64,000 nt of DNA from DASSNR01 sp036278935. Lineage in GTDB: Bacteria; Gemmatimonadota; Gemmatimonadetes; Gemmatimonadales; Gemmatimonadaceae. The stretch spans positions 1 through 64,000 of the forward strand of contig DASUKA010000005.1 in the NCBI GenBank assembly GCA_036278935.1. Reading direction: 5' to 3'. How positions within the stretch are numbered: the stretch's first letter is position 1; the number at the start of each line of letters is the position of its first letter. Positions 51,209 to 61,013 of this stretch are shown in pieces. The notes beneath the pieces are model-generated. The model was not told the origin of the DNA. It saw nothing but the letters and a program-made list of their open reading frames with translations, and did not search any database. The translations under genes were made by a program, and so were the position numbers.

Positions 51209-52585
51209 TTATGGATCGTGGGTGCTTGGGATCGGACCGACAGAAGCATACCGTCCAGTATCCAAGAGCTGTGCGCTGCCGCGCGCAACGGCTGCCATGA
51301 TTTGCAGAGCAAGGAGCGTCAACACGACTACGTACACTTCAAAGAAACCGGCGGTGATCAGGAAGCTCTTCACGAGTCCCAGAGTGGCGAAAGCCGCGAT
51401 GATCTCAAGCGTAGCCGTGTGCACGTCGGGCAACCGGGCAGCCCGCTGTGTGACGGCGTGGAGACGTCTGGCAATGTATCCGAAGAGCAATCCCCCAACC
51501 ACGACCCCCGGGATACCGAAGTTGAAATACAGCTCACCGAAGCTCCCTGGACGTAACCCGGGGTGCACCTTGCTGTTCAAGCCAGTCCAGGTGGTGCTCA
51601 CTACCCCCCAGCCCCAGTCCTGTCTGAACGGGATCATGGCAGACGGCGCGAACGCGAGCAGGCCAGCGAGCTCGGTCTTGCCCCATAGATAGGTGCCGTT
51701 CCAGTATGCATGCACCCAGGCGAAATCACGTAGGTCCGAGAAAGTGTTCCCGTAGAACAGGTGCACTCCAATCCCGGCGATGGACAGGAGAGGGTTGTAC
51801 TGTCCCCTCCGTACGTCGCCCATATAGATGGCGGCTACGAGCAGTACGGCAGCCATGACGATCACCCGCACGGCCATGCTCCCCGACAGGCCGGTGGACA
51901 GGGAGCGGCGACACAACACGGCGACCGCGAAGAGGAGGATGCCGCCCAGCACGGCAGCCCGAGTCCCAGTGAGCACTGCAAGTGAGATCTCGACAGCAGC
52001 CATCAGCAGGATGAACCGCCGTCGGCGCTGCCAGCCGACAGCGAGGGTCAACGCAATCAGGAGAGGCAGGATGGTGTGCACGATGTTGTAGAGCGGGCGT
52101 AGCGCCGGCAGCATCATCGCCCCCGCTCGCGCGCCTCCGGCACCGAGCATCCCGAGGAGGAACATCGCGGCAAACGCGGCAATCGTGACGGCGAGCGAGA
52201 TGTAGAGGAACACCTTCTGTGCCCAGATCCGGACACCAGCGCTCACGAACGCCGCCGGCGCGAACGTATCGCGGACGCGAATGGGGATGAGAAAGCCCAC
52301 GACGAAGCTCACCATTCCGACGAGCGAAATGAGAAAGGCGGCGTCCACGTGCACCGGATAGCGTGAAAAGCCGCGGGTGCCCGTCGCTAGAATGTTGATG
52401 GGAGAGAACGTAAACGGGTACTGCACCAGCAGCGGTGCGAGGAAGCTCAAGCCAACCACGAACGACGGGATTGTCACGAGCCGCCCGAGCAGGAGCTCGC
52501 GGCCCAGCCAGGCAAGCGCGGCGGCGAGCGACACCGCCCAGAGGGCGGTAACCCAGGGCGATCCAAAACCGATCAACTCATTCAT
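51209..52585 (-). CDS. Wzy-like polysaccharide repeat-unit polymerase (O-antigen polymerase family)
   Basis: 458 aa, 10-12 membrane segments with a large periplasmic loop between (residues ~290-385, containing AWVHAYWNGTYLWGKTELAG and GLRPGSFGELYFNFGIPGVVVGG). The GSFGELYFNFG segment is typical of O-antigen polymerase proteins. Joins undecaprenyl-linked repeat units outside the inner membrane. Sits between wzz and two glycosyltransferase genes. Confidence 0.85.
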   Translation of the reverse strand: MNELIGFGSPWVTALWAVSLAAALAWLGRELLLGRLVTIPSFVVGLSFLAPLLVQYPFTFSPINILATGTRGFSRYPVHVDAAFLISLVGMVSFVVGFLIPIRVRDTFAPAAFVSAGVRIWAQKVFLYISLAVTIAAFAAMFLLGMLGAGGARAGAMMLPALRPLYNIVHTILPLLIALTLAVGWQRRRRFILLMAAVEISLAVLTGTRAAVLGGILLFAVAVLCRRSLSTGLSGSMAVRVIVMAAVLLVAAIYMGDVRRGQYNPLLSIAGIGVHLFYGNTFSDLRDFAWVHAYWNGTYLWGKTELAGLLAFAPSAMIPFRQDWGWGVVSTTWTGLNSKVHPGLRPGSFGELYFNFGIPGVVVGGLLFGYIARRLHAVTQRAARLPDVHTATLEIIAAFATLGLVKSFLITAGFFEVYVVVLTLLALQIMAAVARGSAQLLDTGRYASVGPIPSTHDP

Positions 52586-52653
52586 ACGCCGCGCGCGGGA
52601 CAGCAGGCGGCAACATCACGACACGCCGGAAGTCGGGACGATTGTCGAGCCGG

Positions 52654-53742
52654 TCAACGATCTATCGCTCCGGCTTCCCGGTCTGAGCCGTCGACTATCC
52701 CGTCATAGGAGCCGATACCCGTGCGGCCAGTCGCCGGACCTCGACGGTCCAGGCGATACGCCAGCCGGCGAAAATCCAGCAGGTACACGACCGCCCCGGC
52801 TGTCAGCACGCCGAGGAAGAGGCCCACCAACAGGAACAGCAGCCGACGGGGCGAACTGCGCATGACGGGTGGTACGGCCGCATCGACGACGGTGATAGAT
52901 GGAGTATCACGGACTTCGGCGATCTTCGCATCCTCGTATGCCTTCGTCAGGGTGAGAAAGGCCTCCTGCTTCGTCTGCACCTGCTGGTCCAAGCGGTTGG
53001 CCTCGACAGTCAACAGCGGTGACTGCTGATACTGCCGGTTCGCCTCGAGAAACTGTACTTGTTGTTGCTCGGCGGCGCGCAATTCCTTCTCCGCTTCCTT
53101 CAGGCGCCCTTCGACAAATATCCGCTCTTGCCGGGATTGCGTCTGGCGCTGTGTGGTATTGAACCGATCGAGCAGCTGCAGCATCCGATTGGCCACGGCG
53201 GCGGCGAGCTCCGGATCGTCCAACTCCACACTGAGCGTCACGATCCCGGTCGTTTCGTCAACATTCGACTGGGCCTGCTTGCGCAGCAGACGCACGCCGC
53301 GGCTCAACCGCTCTCGCTCGGTGGCTCCCTCGATGTTCAGGATGTTCAGCAACGAATCTCGAGTGCCCGCTTCGTGTGGGTCCGCGAATGCAGTGGTAAG
53401 CGTGGAGTCGAGCAGCTCGCGGCTCGCGAGAACGCTCGCGAGAAAATCAGGCGAGAGATTTCCCCCGGACGTATTCAAGACCCCGAATTGTCCAGCCAGC
53501 CCGGCGAGCCCCCCGAGTGCTCCGGAGAGTGCCGATGCATCGCTGTTCTCCTCGGTGAAGGTCGTGACCGCCGTATACCTCGATGTCACAAGGAAGGACA
53601 CGGCCACTGCAGCTACACCGAAGATGAGCGGTACGAGAAAGACCATTCGCCAGCGCCGCATGAACGGCGACAGGAGTTCGAGTATGGTGAGCTCTTCCGA
53701 AGCGGCTGGGGAGGACGCCGAAGGTACCGATAACCGTGACAT
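52654..53742 (-). CDS. Wzz/GNVR-domain chain-length determinant protein
   Basis: 362 aa. TM1 at ~36-55 (VFLVPLIFGVAAVAVSFLV), a periplasmic coiled-coil region (AAVANRMLQLLDRFNTT ... KEAEKELRAAEQQQVQFLEANRQYQ), the GNVR-like end (DTPSITVVDAAVPPVMRSSPRRL) and TM2 (LLFLLVGLFLGVLTAGAVVYLL). No tyrosine-kinase domain or Walker motif follows, so it is a stand-alone co-polymerase controlling chain length. Confidence 0.92.
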   Translation of the reverse strand: MSRLSVPSASSPAASEELTILELLSPFMRRWRMVFLVPLIFGVAAVAVSFLVTSRYTAVTTFTEENSDASALSGALGGLAGLAGQFGVLNTSGGNLSPDFLASVLASRELLDSTLTTAFADPHEAGTRDSLLNILNIEGATERERLSRGVRLLRKQAQSNVDETTGIVTLSVELDDPELAAAVANRMLQLLDRFNTTQRQTQSRQERIFVEGRLKEAEKELRAAEQQQVQFLEANRQYQQSPLLTVEANRLDQQVQTKQEAFLTLTKAYEDAKIAEVRDTPSITVVDAAVPPVMRSSPRRLLFLLVGLFLGVLTAGAVVYLLDFRRLAYRLDRRGPATGRTGIGSYDGIVDGSDREAGAIDR

Positions 53743-53991
53743 TACAACACAGAGGGTTGCCGCAACGCTAGCGGCGTGGGGTGTGGCACGGGCTCAGGTT
53801 ACGCACGCGGAGACGGTTTCGAGAGCGTGCCGAACTGCGCTGTACCTTGTCGGAATATCGGCTGGGCAGCATGTGGTCCCGCGCAACCGTAACGGAGCAA
53901 GATGCCACGGTCGCTACGGGAAGGTCAAGCGCTGGTTGAACTTGGCTCCGTCCTCCTCCAGGGGCCACAGGCTCCATGCGTGACCGCGCCT

Positions 53992-55179
53992 TCAACCGCA
54001 GGATCCCAGGTCGAGCGCTGCGAGCAGCCTGGACACCTGATGTTGCCAATCGGCGGCGGCGGCGAAGCGAACAGATTCTCTCCGATGCTCGGCCCCATTC
54101 GTCGCCGCGGCCGAAACGGCGGAGACAAACTCCTGCTCTGATGCGCACAACACCGCTGGACTTCGCAGCTCCTGCAGCTCTCCCCATGAGGTCGCCACGA
54201 CCGGCAGCCCACATGCCATGTATTCGTACAGCTTGAGTGGATTCACGCTGTGCACCAGCTCGGAGTGACCATGCACATCGAATGGGATGAGCCCCACATC
54301 GGCGTTGTGCAGATAGCGCGGCAGCTTTGCGAAGGGACGGCGGCCGAGTAGATGAATGTTCGGAGCGGCGGCTAACCGACGACGCGCGAGATGGTCAGGT
54401 CCGATGAGTACGAAGGAGACATCTGGCAGTCGCTGAGCTGCGTGTGCCACCAGCGCAAAGTCGAACCACTCCTCCATCGCACCAACATACACCGCGATCG
54501 GACGCGGGAGGCCTGCATATTCCGGAGGGGATATGCGTGATCCCTCGGCAAAATGATGGAAGTCGACGCCATTCGAGAGGTGGAGCAGCGCGCGTGGTCC
54601 CAAGGTTTCAGCATAGGAGCGCAGGCGGTACGCCGTGTACGCAACGAGGTCCACACGCGCCGCGACTTCACGCTCCAACTGACGCATGGCCGGCGTGAAC
54701 TTCGCGAAGCCAGTTTGGTTGTCGGCAATGCGCAGGATTGAGCGCCGGGCGTCAATCGCATCGAGCCAAAACGCTTGGTTTACGCTGTCGATATACAGCA
54801 GATCCACGCGGCCGAACCCCTGCCGGCGCACGACGCCTACCACATCCGGCATAGTCCAACGAGACCACCGGCGATGCACCCACTCGCCCCGCAGAACCGG
54901 CCGATTATGGGGAGACACGAGCGCCCCGGGCACATACGCCCATAGCTGTCCATCGAGCGTCTTCATTCCGCCACGCCGGTAGATGTTGAGGCGCTCGCTG
55001 AGTCCCCGCCCCCCTCTCTGCACGAAGTGCATCGGCGAGATCGGATCGGAGACGTACGCGACATCCCATCCCGCAGCCACGAATCCACGAGCGAGATGAT
55101 GGCTCCCGACTTGGAAGGTCGATGTCCAGTAGTTGGGGCAGGCCATCAGAACCTTCAACCGCGACACAGCGCGACTCAT
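53992..55179 (-). CDS. GT-B glycosyltransferase
   Basis: 395 aa from the ATG at 55179, overlapping the upstream stop by ATGA. N-terminal LKVLMACPNYWTSTFQVGSHH, then the donor domain PRPIAVYVGAMEEWFDFALVAHAA, FVLIGPDHLARRRL, and VNPLKLYEYMACGLPVVATSWGEL (the ExxxxGxP-like donor loop). Like TuaH/teichuronic-acid-type transferases in layout. Sugar specificity unknown. Confidence 0.88.
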   Translation of the reverse strand: MSRAVSRLKVLMACPNYWTSTFQVGSHHLARGFVAAGWDVAYVSDPISPMHFVQRGGRGLSERLNIYRRGGMKTLDGQLWAYVPGALVSPHNRPVLRGEWVHRRWSRWTMPDVVGVVRRQGFGRVDLLYIDSVNQAFWLDAIDARRSILRIADNQTGFAKFTPAMRQLEREVAARVDLVAYTAYRLRSYAETLGPRALLHLSNGVDFHHFAEGSRISPPEYAGLPRPIAVYVGAMEEWFDFALVAHAAQRLPDVSFVLIGPDHLARRRLAAAPNIHLLGRRPFAKLPRYLHNADVGLIPFDVHGHSELVHSVNPLKLYEYMACGLPVVATSWGELQELRSPAVLCASEQEFVSAVSAAATNGAEHRRESVRFAAAADWQHQVSRLLAALDLGSCG

Positions 55180-56384
55180 ATCGCGGGCTGAATGGCAGCG
55201 AGCTCGTCGTACAGCCGAGCGAGCTCGCGCCCCTGGCGCACCGCCGAGAAACCCGCCTCGATGTGTGTACGCGCGCGCTTGACCAGCGGCGTCCAACTCT
55301 CCGGCTCATCGGTCAGCTTGCGGAGGGACGCCACCAGACCCGCGACGTCCCGTTCGGCCGCCAGATAGCCGGTCTCGCCATCACGTATGATCTGCGGGAT
55401 GTCGCAGTGCGTTGTGCTCACCACCGGCATTCCTGTTGCGGCCATTTCGATGATCGTCACCGGCGCCCCTCCCTCGGTGTCACCGTCCGCAGCAACGATG
55501 CTCGGCGAGAGAAAGACGTGATGGCGGTACGCCTCTTCCAGCAGTGTCGCGTGAGGCTGGTAGCCTAACCGACGTACGCGGTCCTTGAGCCCCGACCGGG
55601 TGATGGCCTCGAGAATGCGCTGTTTCTCCGCTTGATCGCGTGGCGCATCGGTCGCATCACCGATCAGCGTTACCTCCACTGGTACCTCGCACTGGAATTG
55701 GCCCAGGGCATCGAGGGCATACGGGAGCCCTTTTTTCTCACGGAACGAGCCGGCGAGAAGTACGCGGAGCGGCTCGCCCGGCATCCAGCGCCTCGGGCGG
55801 AAGGCAAGTTCCTCCAGGGCGATTCCGAGCCGGTGGACGCGCACCTTCTCGTCTGGGCAGCCGAGCCTCATGATGCACTCCCGCATGTGTGGCCCCTCAC
55901 ATAGCACGACGTCCGCCAACTGGAACAGCTCTGCGTAGCGCGAACGCCAGCGCGGATTGGTGCTCGGCAACTGGTTCACGTCGTAGCCATAGAAGGTCAC
56001 AACATGCCGGGCACCTGCACGCTGGGCAAGGCGCGCATTGCGCCACCCGACGGGACCGTAGTGCGAATGGAGAACCGCTGGCCGGAGCCGCCGGAGCTCG
56101 TGGGCGACGAACCCCAGCTGCCTGCGCAGGCCGAGCTTGCGCAGCCCCTTGTCCATGACAACACGCCACATCGGCTCAGCGGCTAAGGCGTGCAGGTGAG
56201 CAATCGGGAATTGCTCCAAGTGGGCGACTGTCTCGCAGATGACGTGCACATCTACAGATGGCGGGAGATGGCGTAGTTGGTCGTGGAGCCAGACCTCGGT
56301 CTGTGCTAGCCAGGTCGGCACCGCCTCGACTGCGACGAGCATCTCCGTTTCTTGCACATCTTCATGCGTCATCAGGTCAGGCAC
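55176..56384 (-). CDS. Glycosyltransferase, colanic-acid WcaL-like
   Basis: 402 aa; alternative start at 56372. GT4 features: AVLHSHYGPVGWRNARLAQRAG, VVTFYGYDVNQLP, VLLAGSFREKKGLPYALDAL, FLSPSIVAADGDTEGGAPVTIIEMAATGMPVVST with EGGAPVTIIEMAATG, characteristic of the WcaL/AmsK-like group. 8-nt overlap with the end of the flippase gene. Confidence 0.92.
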   Translation of the reverse strand: MPDLMTHEDVQETEMLVAVEAVPTWLAQTEVWLHDQLRHLPPSVDVHVICETVAHLEQFPIAHLHALAAEPMWRVVMDKGLRKLGLRRQLGFVAHELRRLRPAVLHSHYGPVGWRNARLAQRAGARHVVTFYGYDVNQLPSTNPRWRSRYAELFQLADVVLCEGPHMRECIMRLGCPDEKVRVHRLGIALEELAFRPRRWMPGEPLRVLLAGSFREKKGLPYALDALGQFQCEVPVEVTLIGDATDAPRDQAEKQRILEAITRSGLKDRVRRLGYQPHATLLEEAYRHHVFLSPSIVAADGDTEGGAPVTIIEMAATGMPVVSTTHCDIPQIIRDGETGYLAAERDVAGLVASLRKLTDEPESWTPLVKRARTHIEAGFSAVRQGRELARLYDELAAIQPAI

Positions 56385-57819
56385 GCAAGACCAGATGGAG
56401 TGTTTCCCTCAATTCATCCCTGCGCGATATCCACGTGAGAATAATGTAGATCGCGACGCCAAGCGCGATCTGCATGCCGAGCAGAATAGGTCGGGGCACC
56501 TGGACAAAGTGCGACAGGAGATAGACGGGCACCGCCATGAATATCGCTGTGCTGAGAGCCGGTACCACCGTCCCGAGGAACTGCCCCCAACACCGCCCGA
56601 TCATCGGGCGGATGAGGAAGTAGTAGCCCAGCCCGAACAGGACGATCTGAAGCCCGAGTAGCCCGATCGCGACCCCTAGCGTACGGCCGAGCTCCGTGCT
56701 GAAATAGACTGTCGGCACCATCACGAGCAGGATGGCGACCGACCACTTGAACCCGAGGTCGGCCCGACCGCGGGCGAGTAGGAGAGAGCCCACCGGATTC
56801 GCGCTTGACCGCAGCAACGCTACCAGCGCGAGTACCTGCACCAACGGGACCACCGGTTGCCACCCGTCGCCGTAAAGTACTCGCACCACGGCCGGCGCTG
56901 TCGCCGCGAGACCAATGAGCAGCGGGACGTTGACGAGGGCCAACATGCGACTCAGAGTGAGGAAGCCCCGGCGGAGCCGCTCGATATCGTCCTGCACGCG
57001 CGCGAATACAGGAAACGCTACGCGGGTCAGAATCGGATTGATCTTGGTAATCGGCTGGATCACCAGACTCCAAGCCAGATTGTAGTACCCGAGCGGCTGC
57101 GCACCGAGCAACGCACCCACCAGGAGCTGATCGAGCCGCGCAGCCAGGTAATTTGCCGTGCGTTCACCGATCTGGTACGCGCCGAAGCTGAGATACCCGT
57201 TACAGTCCTTCCAGCGGAAATGCAGGCGGTGCGGCCAGCGCCGGTGACCGGCGCCTGCAAGCAGGAGAGCACGAGAAGCGCTCGTCGCGAGCTGTCCCCA
57301 GACGAGCGCGTAGACGCCGCTCCCGCGGATTGCCGCGACGACCGCCACGACGGTGCCCACGACGGTAGACCCTGCCTCGATGAAGGCCAGCCGATCGAAG
57401 GCAAGGTTTTTCTCGAACAGCACGAGGTACTGCTGACCGAAGGGTGTGACCAGGAAGATCGCCGATGCCCATGGCATGAGTGGCGCCAGGCGAGGCTCGT
57501 GGTACAGCGCCACAACCGCGGGTGTCGCCAGCAGGAGCAGTGCGCTCACGATCACACCTCCGCCGACGTTCAGCCAATACAGGGAGGCGAGTTGGTCGTC
57601 CGTTGTGTCCTGGTGATAGATGATCGCGCTGCTCACGCCCATGTCGGCGTACGCTTGCGCGAAGCCGAGTACGATCATGAGCATCGCCATCAGCCCGAAG
57701 TCCGTTGGCGCGAGGTATCGCGCGAGAACGGCAACCTGTAGGAATTGCAGCCCCGTTCGCACGATACTCGAGACCGTAGTCCATTTAGCGCCGGTGATGG
57801 CGGTGCGTTTCAGCGACAT
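56377..57819 (-). CDS. Lipid-linked oligosaccharide flippase (Wzx/WzxC, MOP superfamily)
   Basis: 480 aa from the ATG at 57819 (MSLKRTAITGAKWTTVSSIV). Twelve to fourteen membrane helices. WzxC-type features: LQVAVLARYLAPTDFGLMAM, YADMGVSSAIIYHQDTTDDQLASLYWLN and ARLDQLLVGALLGAQPLGYYNLAW. Moves the undecaprenyl-linked repeat unit to the periplasmic face for the Wzy-like polymerase. Confidence 0.95.
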   Translation of the reverse strand: MSLKRTAITGAKWTTVSSIVRTGLQFLQVAVLARYLAPTDFGLMAMLMIVLGFAQAYADMGVSSAIIYHQDTTDDQLASLYWLNVGGGVIVSALLLLATPAVVALYHEPRLAPLMPWASAIFLVTPFGQQYLVLFEKNLAFDRLAFIEAGSTVVGTVVAVVAAIRGSGVYALVWGQLATSASRALLLAGAGHRRWPHRLHFRWKDCNGYLSFGAYQIGERTANYLAARLDQLLVGALLGAQPLGYYNLAWSLVIQPITKINPILTRVAFPVFARVQDDIERLRRGFLTLSRMLALVNVPLLIGLAATAPAVVRVLYGDGWQPVVPLVQVLALVALLRSSANPVGSLLLARGRADLGFKWSVAILLVMVPTVYFSTELGRTLGVAIGLLGLQIVLFGLGYYFLIRPMIGRCWGQFLGTVVPALSTAIFMAVPVYLLSHFVQVPRPILLGMQIALGVAIYIILTWISRRDELRETLHLVLRA

Positions 57820-57943
57820 GCGCGAACCAGCCTGTCGGCTCGACGCGTACCGCATGGGGTGAGCACACGCGCACCCGCCAGGCCCGCAACGGACGTGGAG
57901 CCGCGGCGGCGCTGCACGAGGAAGCCCTGATGACGCACGGGGA

Positions 57944-58627
57944 TCATGATGAAGAGAATCGCGCCCTGATCCGGGTGGCCGGCTGGCCGGCGATCAGCGA
58001 GTTCTCCTCGGCTGAATGGGATACGACGCTGTGGATCATCACGAAGGAATCGCGCGCGATGCGGACGCCCGGCAGAATCACCGCGCCCAGCGCCACACCG
58101 ACGTTCTCCTCGAGCACGACGGCTCCCTCGATGAGAAATTGGCGCTTCGGGTCGCCGGGCGATCCGAAGCGAATCCGCCTGTCGGCGGGATGCTCGTCCG
58201 AGCGGTAATGATGGGAAAACGAGTAGATACGAACGCCGGCCGAGAGGGTGCACTCATTCCCGATGCTCACACCGCCGATGCCCGAGATCAAGCAGTAGGC
58301 ACCCACATGAACATCGGCTCCGATGCGAATGGTGCCGCGTGGGGCCGTCGTGCCCGCCGTGCTCAGGAGCCGACGAGCACGCCCGCTGCGATCTTCGCCC
58401 GCGAGCAGGATCACGCCTTTGTCGATCCAACATCCGTCTCCGATCATGATCAGCTTGGGAGACTGGAAGTGTACGTCAGGCTCGATCCGCACTTTGCGGC
58501 CCAGCCCGCCGAGCCGCCGGCGCCAGTAGCGCTCGCGGAGCGCATAGCCAACCGGACCAGGAAGATAGGTGACGATCATCTCCACAAGGGCCGCTGGCAG
58601 GAGGACAATGCCGCGAAGCCACTTCAT
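57944..58627 (-). CDS. Left-handed beta-helix acyltransferase
   Basis: 227 aa. Short hydrophobic N-terminus (IVLLPAALVEMIVTYLPG), then hexapeptide repeats (MIGDGCWIDKGVILL, IRIGADVHVGAYCLISGIGGVSIGNECTLSAGVRI, VVLEENVGVALGAVILPGVRIARDSFV). HHYRSDEHPAD has the catalytic-type His of acetyl/formyltransferases. It follows two aminotransferase genes, so N-acylation of the amino sugar is the likely reaction, though O-acetylation of the polymer is possible. Stop-start overlap with the DegT gene (58624-58627). Confidence 0.85.
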   Translation of the reverse strand: MKWLRGIVLLPAALVEMIVTYLPGPVGYALRERYWRRRLGGLGRKVRIEPDVHFQSPKLIMIGDGCWIDKGVILLAGEDRSGRARRLLSTAGTTAPRGTIRIGADVHVGAYCLISGIGGVSIGNECTLSAGVRIYSFSHHYRSDEHPADRRIRFGSPGDPKRQFLIEGAVVLEENVGVALGAVILPGVRIARDSFVMIHSVVSHSAEENSLIAGQPATRIRARFSSS

Positions 58628-59859
58628 TCAGGCGAGGCTCCGGAAGGCAGCAGCGTCGGGAAATTCACGCACCGTTGCACCGCTTCCATGGCACGCGGAC
58701 AGTCGGGAAGGGAGAACGGCGCTGGATGGATCGGCGACACGAACCAGACACCGAGGTCGATACCGAGTTCTCGTCGTGCCCAGCCACCGTCCCGCTTCCG
58801 CTCCGCTTCGACCAGTACGGGATAGCGCAAAAAGACCGGGAGCGATCCCTCGCGCACGAACGGCGGTGCATAGCCCATAGCACGACACCACGCATCCCAC
58901 CGGACGGCCGTGCGTCGCCGCTCCACGCTCAACTGGTCGAGCTTGGCGAGCTGGTTGAGGCCGAGCTCGGCGAGCGGCGCCGGCAGACGCTGCCCATAGT
59001 CGGTCGGACGCTCACCTCGTATCTCCCCGCTCGTGGTCGACACCGCCTCGTGGCGCCCATCGCGGAACTGGGCCCAGCGCCTGGCGAGCCCGCGTCGTGG
59101 ATGCCACGCGCGGTCGTGGACGATGCGTACAGTCCGCAGGCACCGCTCCACCTCCGCTGGTGCCGGCCGGGGTGCGCGCTCGGCGTATGCGGCGAGCCCG
59201 CGGGCCAGCTCTTCATCATCTGTGACCGCGAGGCCGCCCCTGATCGTGTTCAGGACTTTGGAGCGCTCGGTCGAATAGAAGGCAAGATCCCCACGTCTGC
59301 CCACCTTCACGCCTTGATCCTCCGCTCCCGTCGCGTGCGCGCAGTCCTCGATGACTCGGAGTCCCCGACGACGAGCGAGCTCGATGAGCGCATCGTAGTC
59401 GCGGCAGACCAGACCGAAGAGATGATGGAGAAGCAGCACCCCGGTCCGGGACGTGATCCGGCGAGCCACGTCGGTCACGTCGGGACCGTAGGTCTCGAGC
59501 TCGATGTCGCAGAAGACGGGCACCGCACCAGCGAACCGGATGGCGTTCGGCACGACGACACAGGTATAGCCAGGAACGATCACCTCTGTGCCGGCCGGGA
59601 GCTCGAGCGCTGCAAGGCAGGCGCTGAACGCGACTCGGCCACCCAGGAACGCAAATGCGTGACGTGACCCATTCCACTCGGCGAACGCCCGTTCGAACGC
59701 GGTCACCGGAGCCTCGTCTGCCCACTGTGCGCGATTCTTCAGGCAGCGCTCGGCGATCGCCAGGTCATCATGGCCGAGCGTCATGCCACCAAGCGGCGCA
59801 ATCACACGCGAGCGCCGGTGGACACGGTGGGGTTCACTCCCTGGCTGTGCCAGCGTCAC
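58624..59859 (-). CDS. DegT/DnrJ/EryC1-family aminotransferase (first of two in the locus)
   Basis: 411 aa. PLP fold type I: GGRVAFSACLAALEL, IVPGYTCVVVPNAIRFAGAVPVFCDIE, VIEDCAHATG, and lysine in FYSTERSKVLNTIRGG. It diverges from the sugar aminotransferase consensus (SERSK for STKN; extended C-terminal part RWAQFRDGRHEAVSTTSGE), so it may act on an unusual sugar or be non-aminating. Overlaps neighbours on both ends by ATGA. Confidence 0.88.
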   Translation of the reverse strand: MTLAQPGSEPHRVHRRSRVIAPLGGMTLGHDDLAIAERCLKNRAQWADEAPVTAFERAFAEWNGSRHAFAFLGGRVAFSACLAALELPAGTEVIVPGYTCVVVPNAIRFAGAVPVFCDIELETYGPDVTDVARRITSRTGVLLLHHLFGLVCRDYDALIELARRRGLRVIEDCAHATGAEDQGVKVGRRGDLAFYSTERSKVLNTIRGGLAVTDDEELARGLAAYAERAPRPAPAEVERCLRTVRIVHDRAWHPRRGLARRWAQFRDGRHEAVSTTSGEIRGERPTDYGQRLPAPLAELGLNQLAKLDQLSVERRRTAVRWDAWCRAMGYAPPFVREGSLPVFLRYPVLVEAERKRDGGWARRELGIDLGVWFVSPIHPAPFSLPDCPRAMEAVQRCVNFPTLLPSGASPE

Positions 59860-61013
59860 GTCCGGAGACTTTCTCGCACCGCCTCAATCACATCCTCGAC
59901 ATCGCCATCCGTCAACTTCGCCGAGAGCGGCAGGCTCACCGTCTGCCGCCCGATGCGCATCGCGTTGGGCCACTCCTCGGGTCGCCAGCCAAGCCGCTCG
60001 CGGTAGTGTGGATGCTCCGGCACGCTCATGTAATGCACGCCAACACCGATCCGCTGCTTCGTCATCGCGTCGAGGAACGCATCGCGCGTGATCCCGGCCG
60101 TATCCTCATCAACGAGAATCGTGTATAGGTGATACGCATGACGAGTGTCGGGCACGGGGGGCGTCGGCGTGCGGATCGGAAGCCCGGCGAAAGCCTCGTC
60201 GTATCGCCGCCAGACTGCCTGACGCCGGCACCAGTACTCCTCCACCCGCTTGAGCTGCTCGATCCCGATGGCCGCCTGGAGGTCCATCATGTTGTACTTG
60301 AACCCCGCTTCCATGACCTGATAGTGCCGATAGCCGTCGCCGCCGAAGCGCTTCCACGCATCGCGGCTCATTCCGTGCAAGCCGAGCATCTTGATCCGCG
60401 CCGCCTGCTCCGCCAGGCGGGTGAGGACCATGCCGCCCTCGCCAGTCACCACATTCTTCGTGCTGTAGAAGCTGAAGCAGCCGAAGTCACCGAAGGTGCC
60501 GGCCGGCTGGCCATGATATTCCGTCTCGATGGCGTGGGCGCAGTCCTCGATCAGCGTGAGGCCATGACGGTCGACCAGCGGCAGCAACGCATCCATGTCG
60601 CACGGCCGCCCAGCGAAGTGTACCGGCAGGAGCGCGCGGGTGCGGGGAGTGATTCGAGCCGCTACCGCATCGGGGTCGATGTTCATCGTGGCGGCGTCCA
60701 CATCGGCCAGCACCGGAGTGGCGCCGGTGTGGAGAATCGCGTTCACCGTCGCGGCGAAGGTGAGCGGCGTGGTAATGACTTCATCGCCGGGCCCCAGTCC
60801 GGCGGCGAGAAGGCTCAGGTGCAGCGCCGCCGTACAGGAAAAAAGCGCGGCCGCTCGCTCCGGCGCCGCGCCGCGGTAGGCCGCGAAGTCCCGCTCGAAC
60901 TGCGCCACCAACGGCCCGGTGCCAAGCCAGCCGGACTGGAGCACGCGGACTACTGCATCGATCTCCGGCTGCTCGATCCGGGGTGACCCGAAAATCAAAA
61001 ATGTATCTCTCAT
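59856..61013 (-). CDS. dTDP-sugar aminotransferase (DegT/DnrJ/EryC1 family)
   Basis: 385 aa from the ATG at 61013, which overlaps the rfbA stop (ATGA). Complete family signature: SGWLGTGPLVAQFERDF, GDEVITTPLTFAATVNAI, DVDAATMNIDPDAVAARI, LIEDCAHAIET, and PLP-lysine in SFYSTKNVVTGEGG. With rfbA/rfbB it most likely converts dTDP-4-keto-6-deoxyglucose to a 4-amino (or after isomerisation 3-amino) 4,6-dideoxy sugar. Which carbon is aminated cannot be told from the sequence. Confidence 0.93.
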   Translation of the reverse strand: MRDTFLIFGSPRIEQPEIDAVVRVLQSGWLGTGPLVAQFERDFAAYRGAAPERAAALFSCTAALHLSLLAAGLGPGDEVITTPLTFAATVNAILHTGATPVLADVDAATMNIDPDAVAARITPRTRALLPVHFAGRPCDMDALLPLVDRHGLTLIEDCAHAIETEYHGQPAGTFGDFGCFSFYSTKNVVTGEGGMVLTRLAEQAARIKMLGLHGMSRDAWKRFGGDGYRHYQVMEAGFKYNMMDLQAAIGIEQLKRVEEYWCRRQAVWRRYDEAFAGLPIRTPTPPVPDTRHAYHLYTILVDEDTAGITRDAFLDAMTKQRIGVGVHYMSVPEHPHYRERLGWRPEEWPNAMRIGRQTVSLPLSAKLTDGDVEDVIEAVRESLRT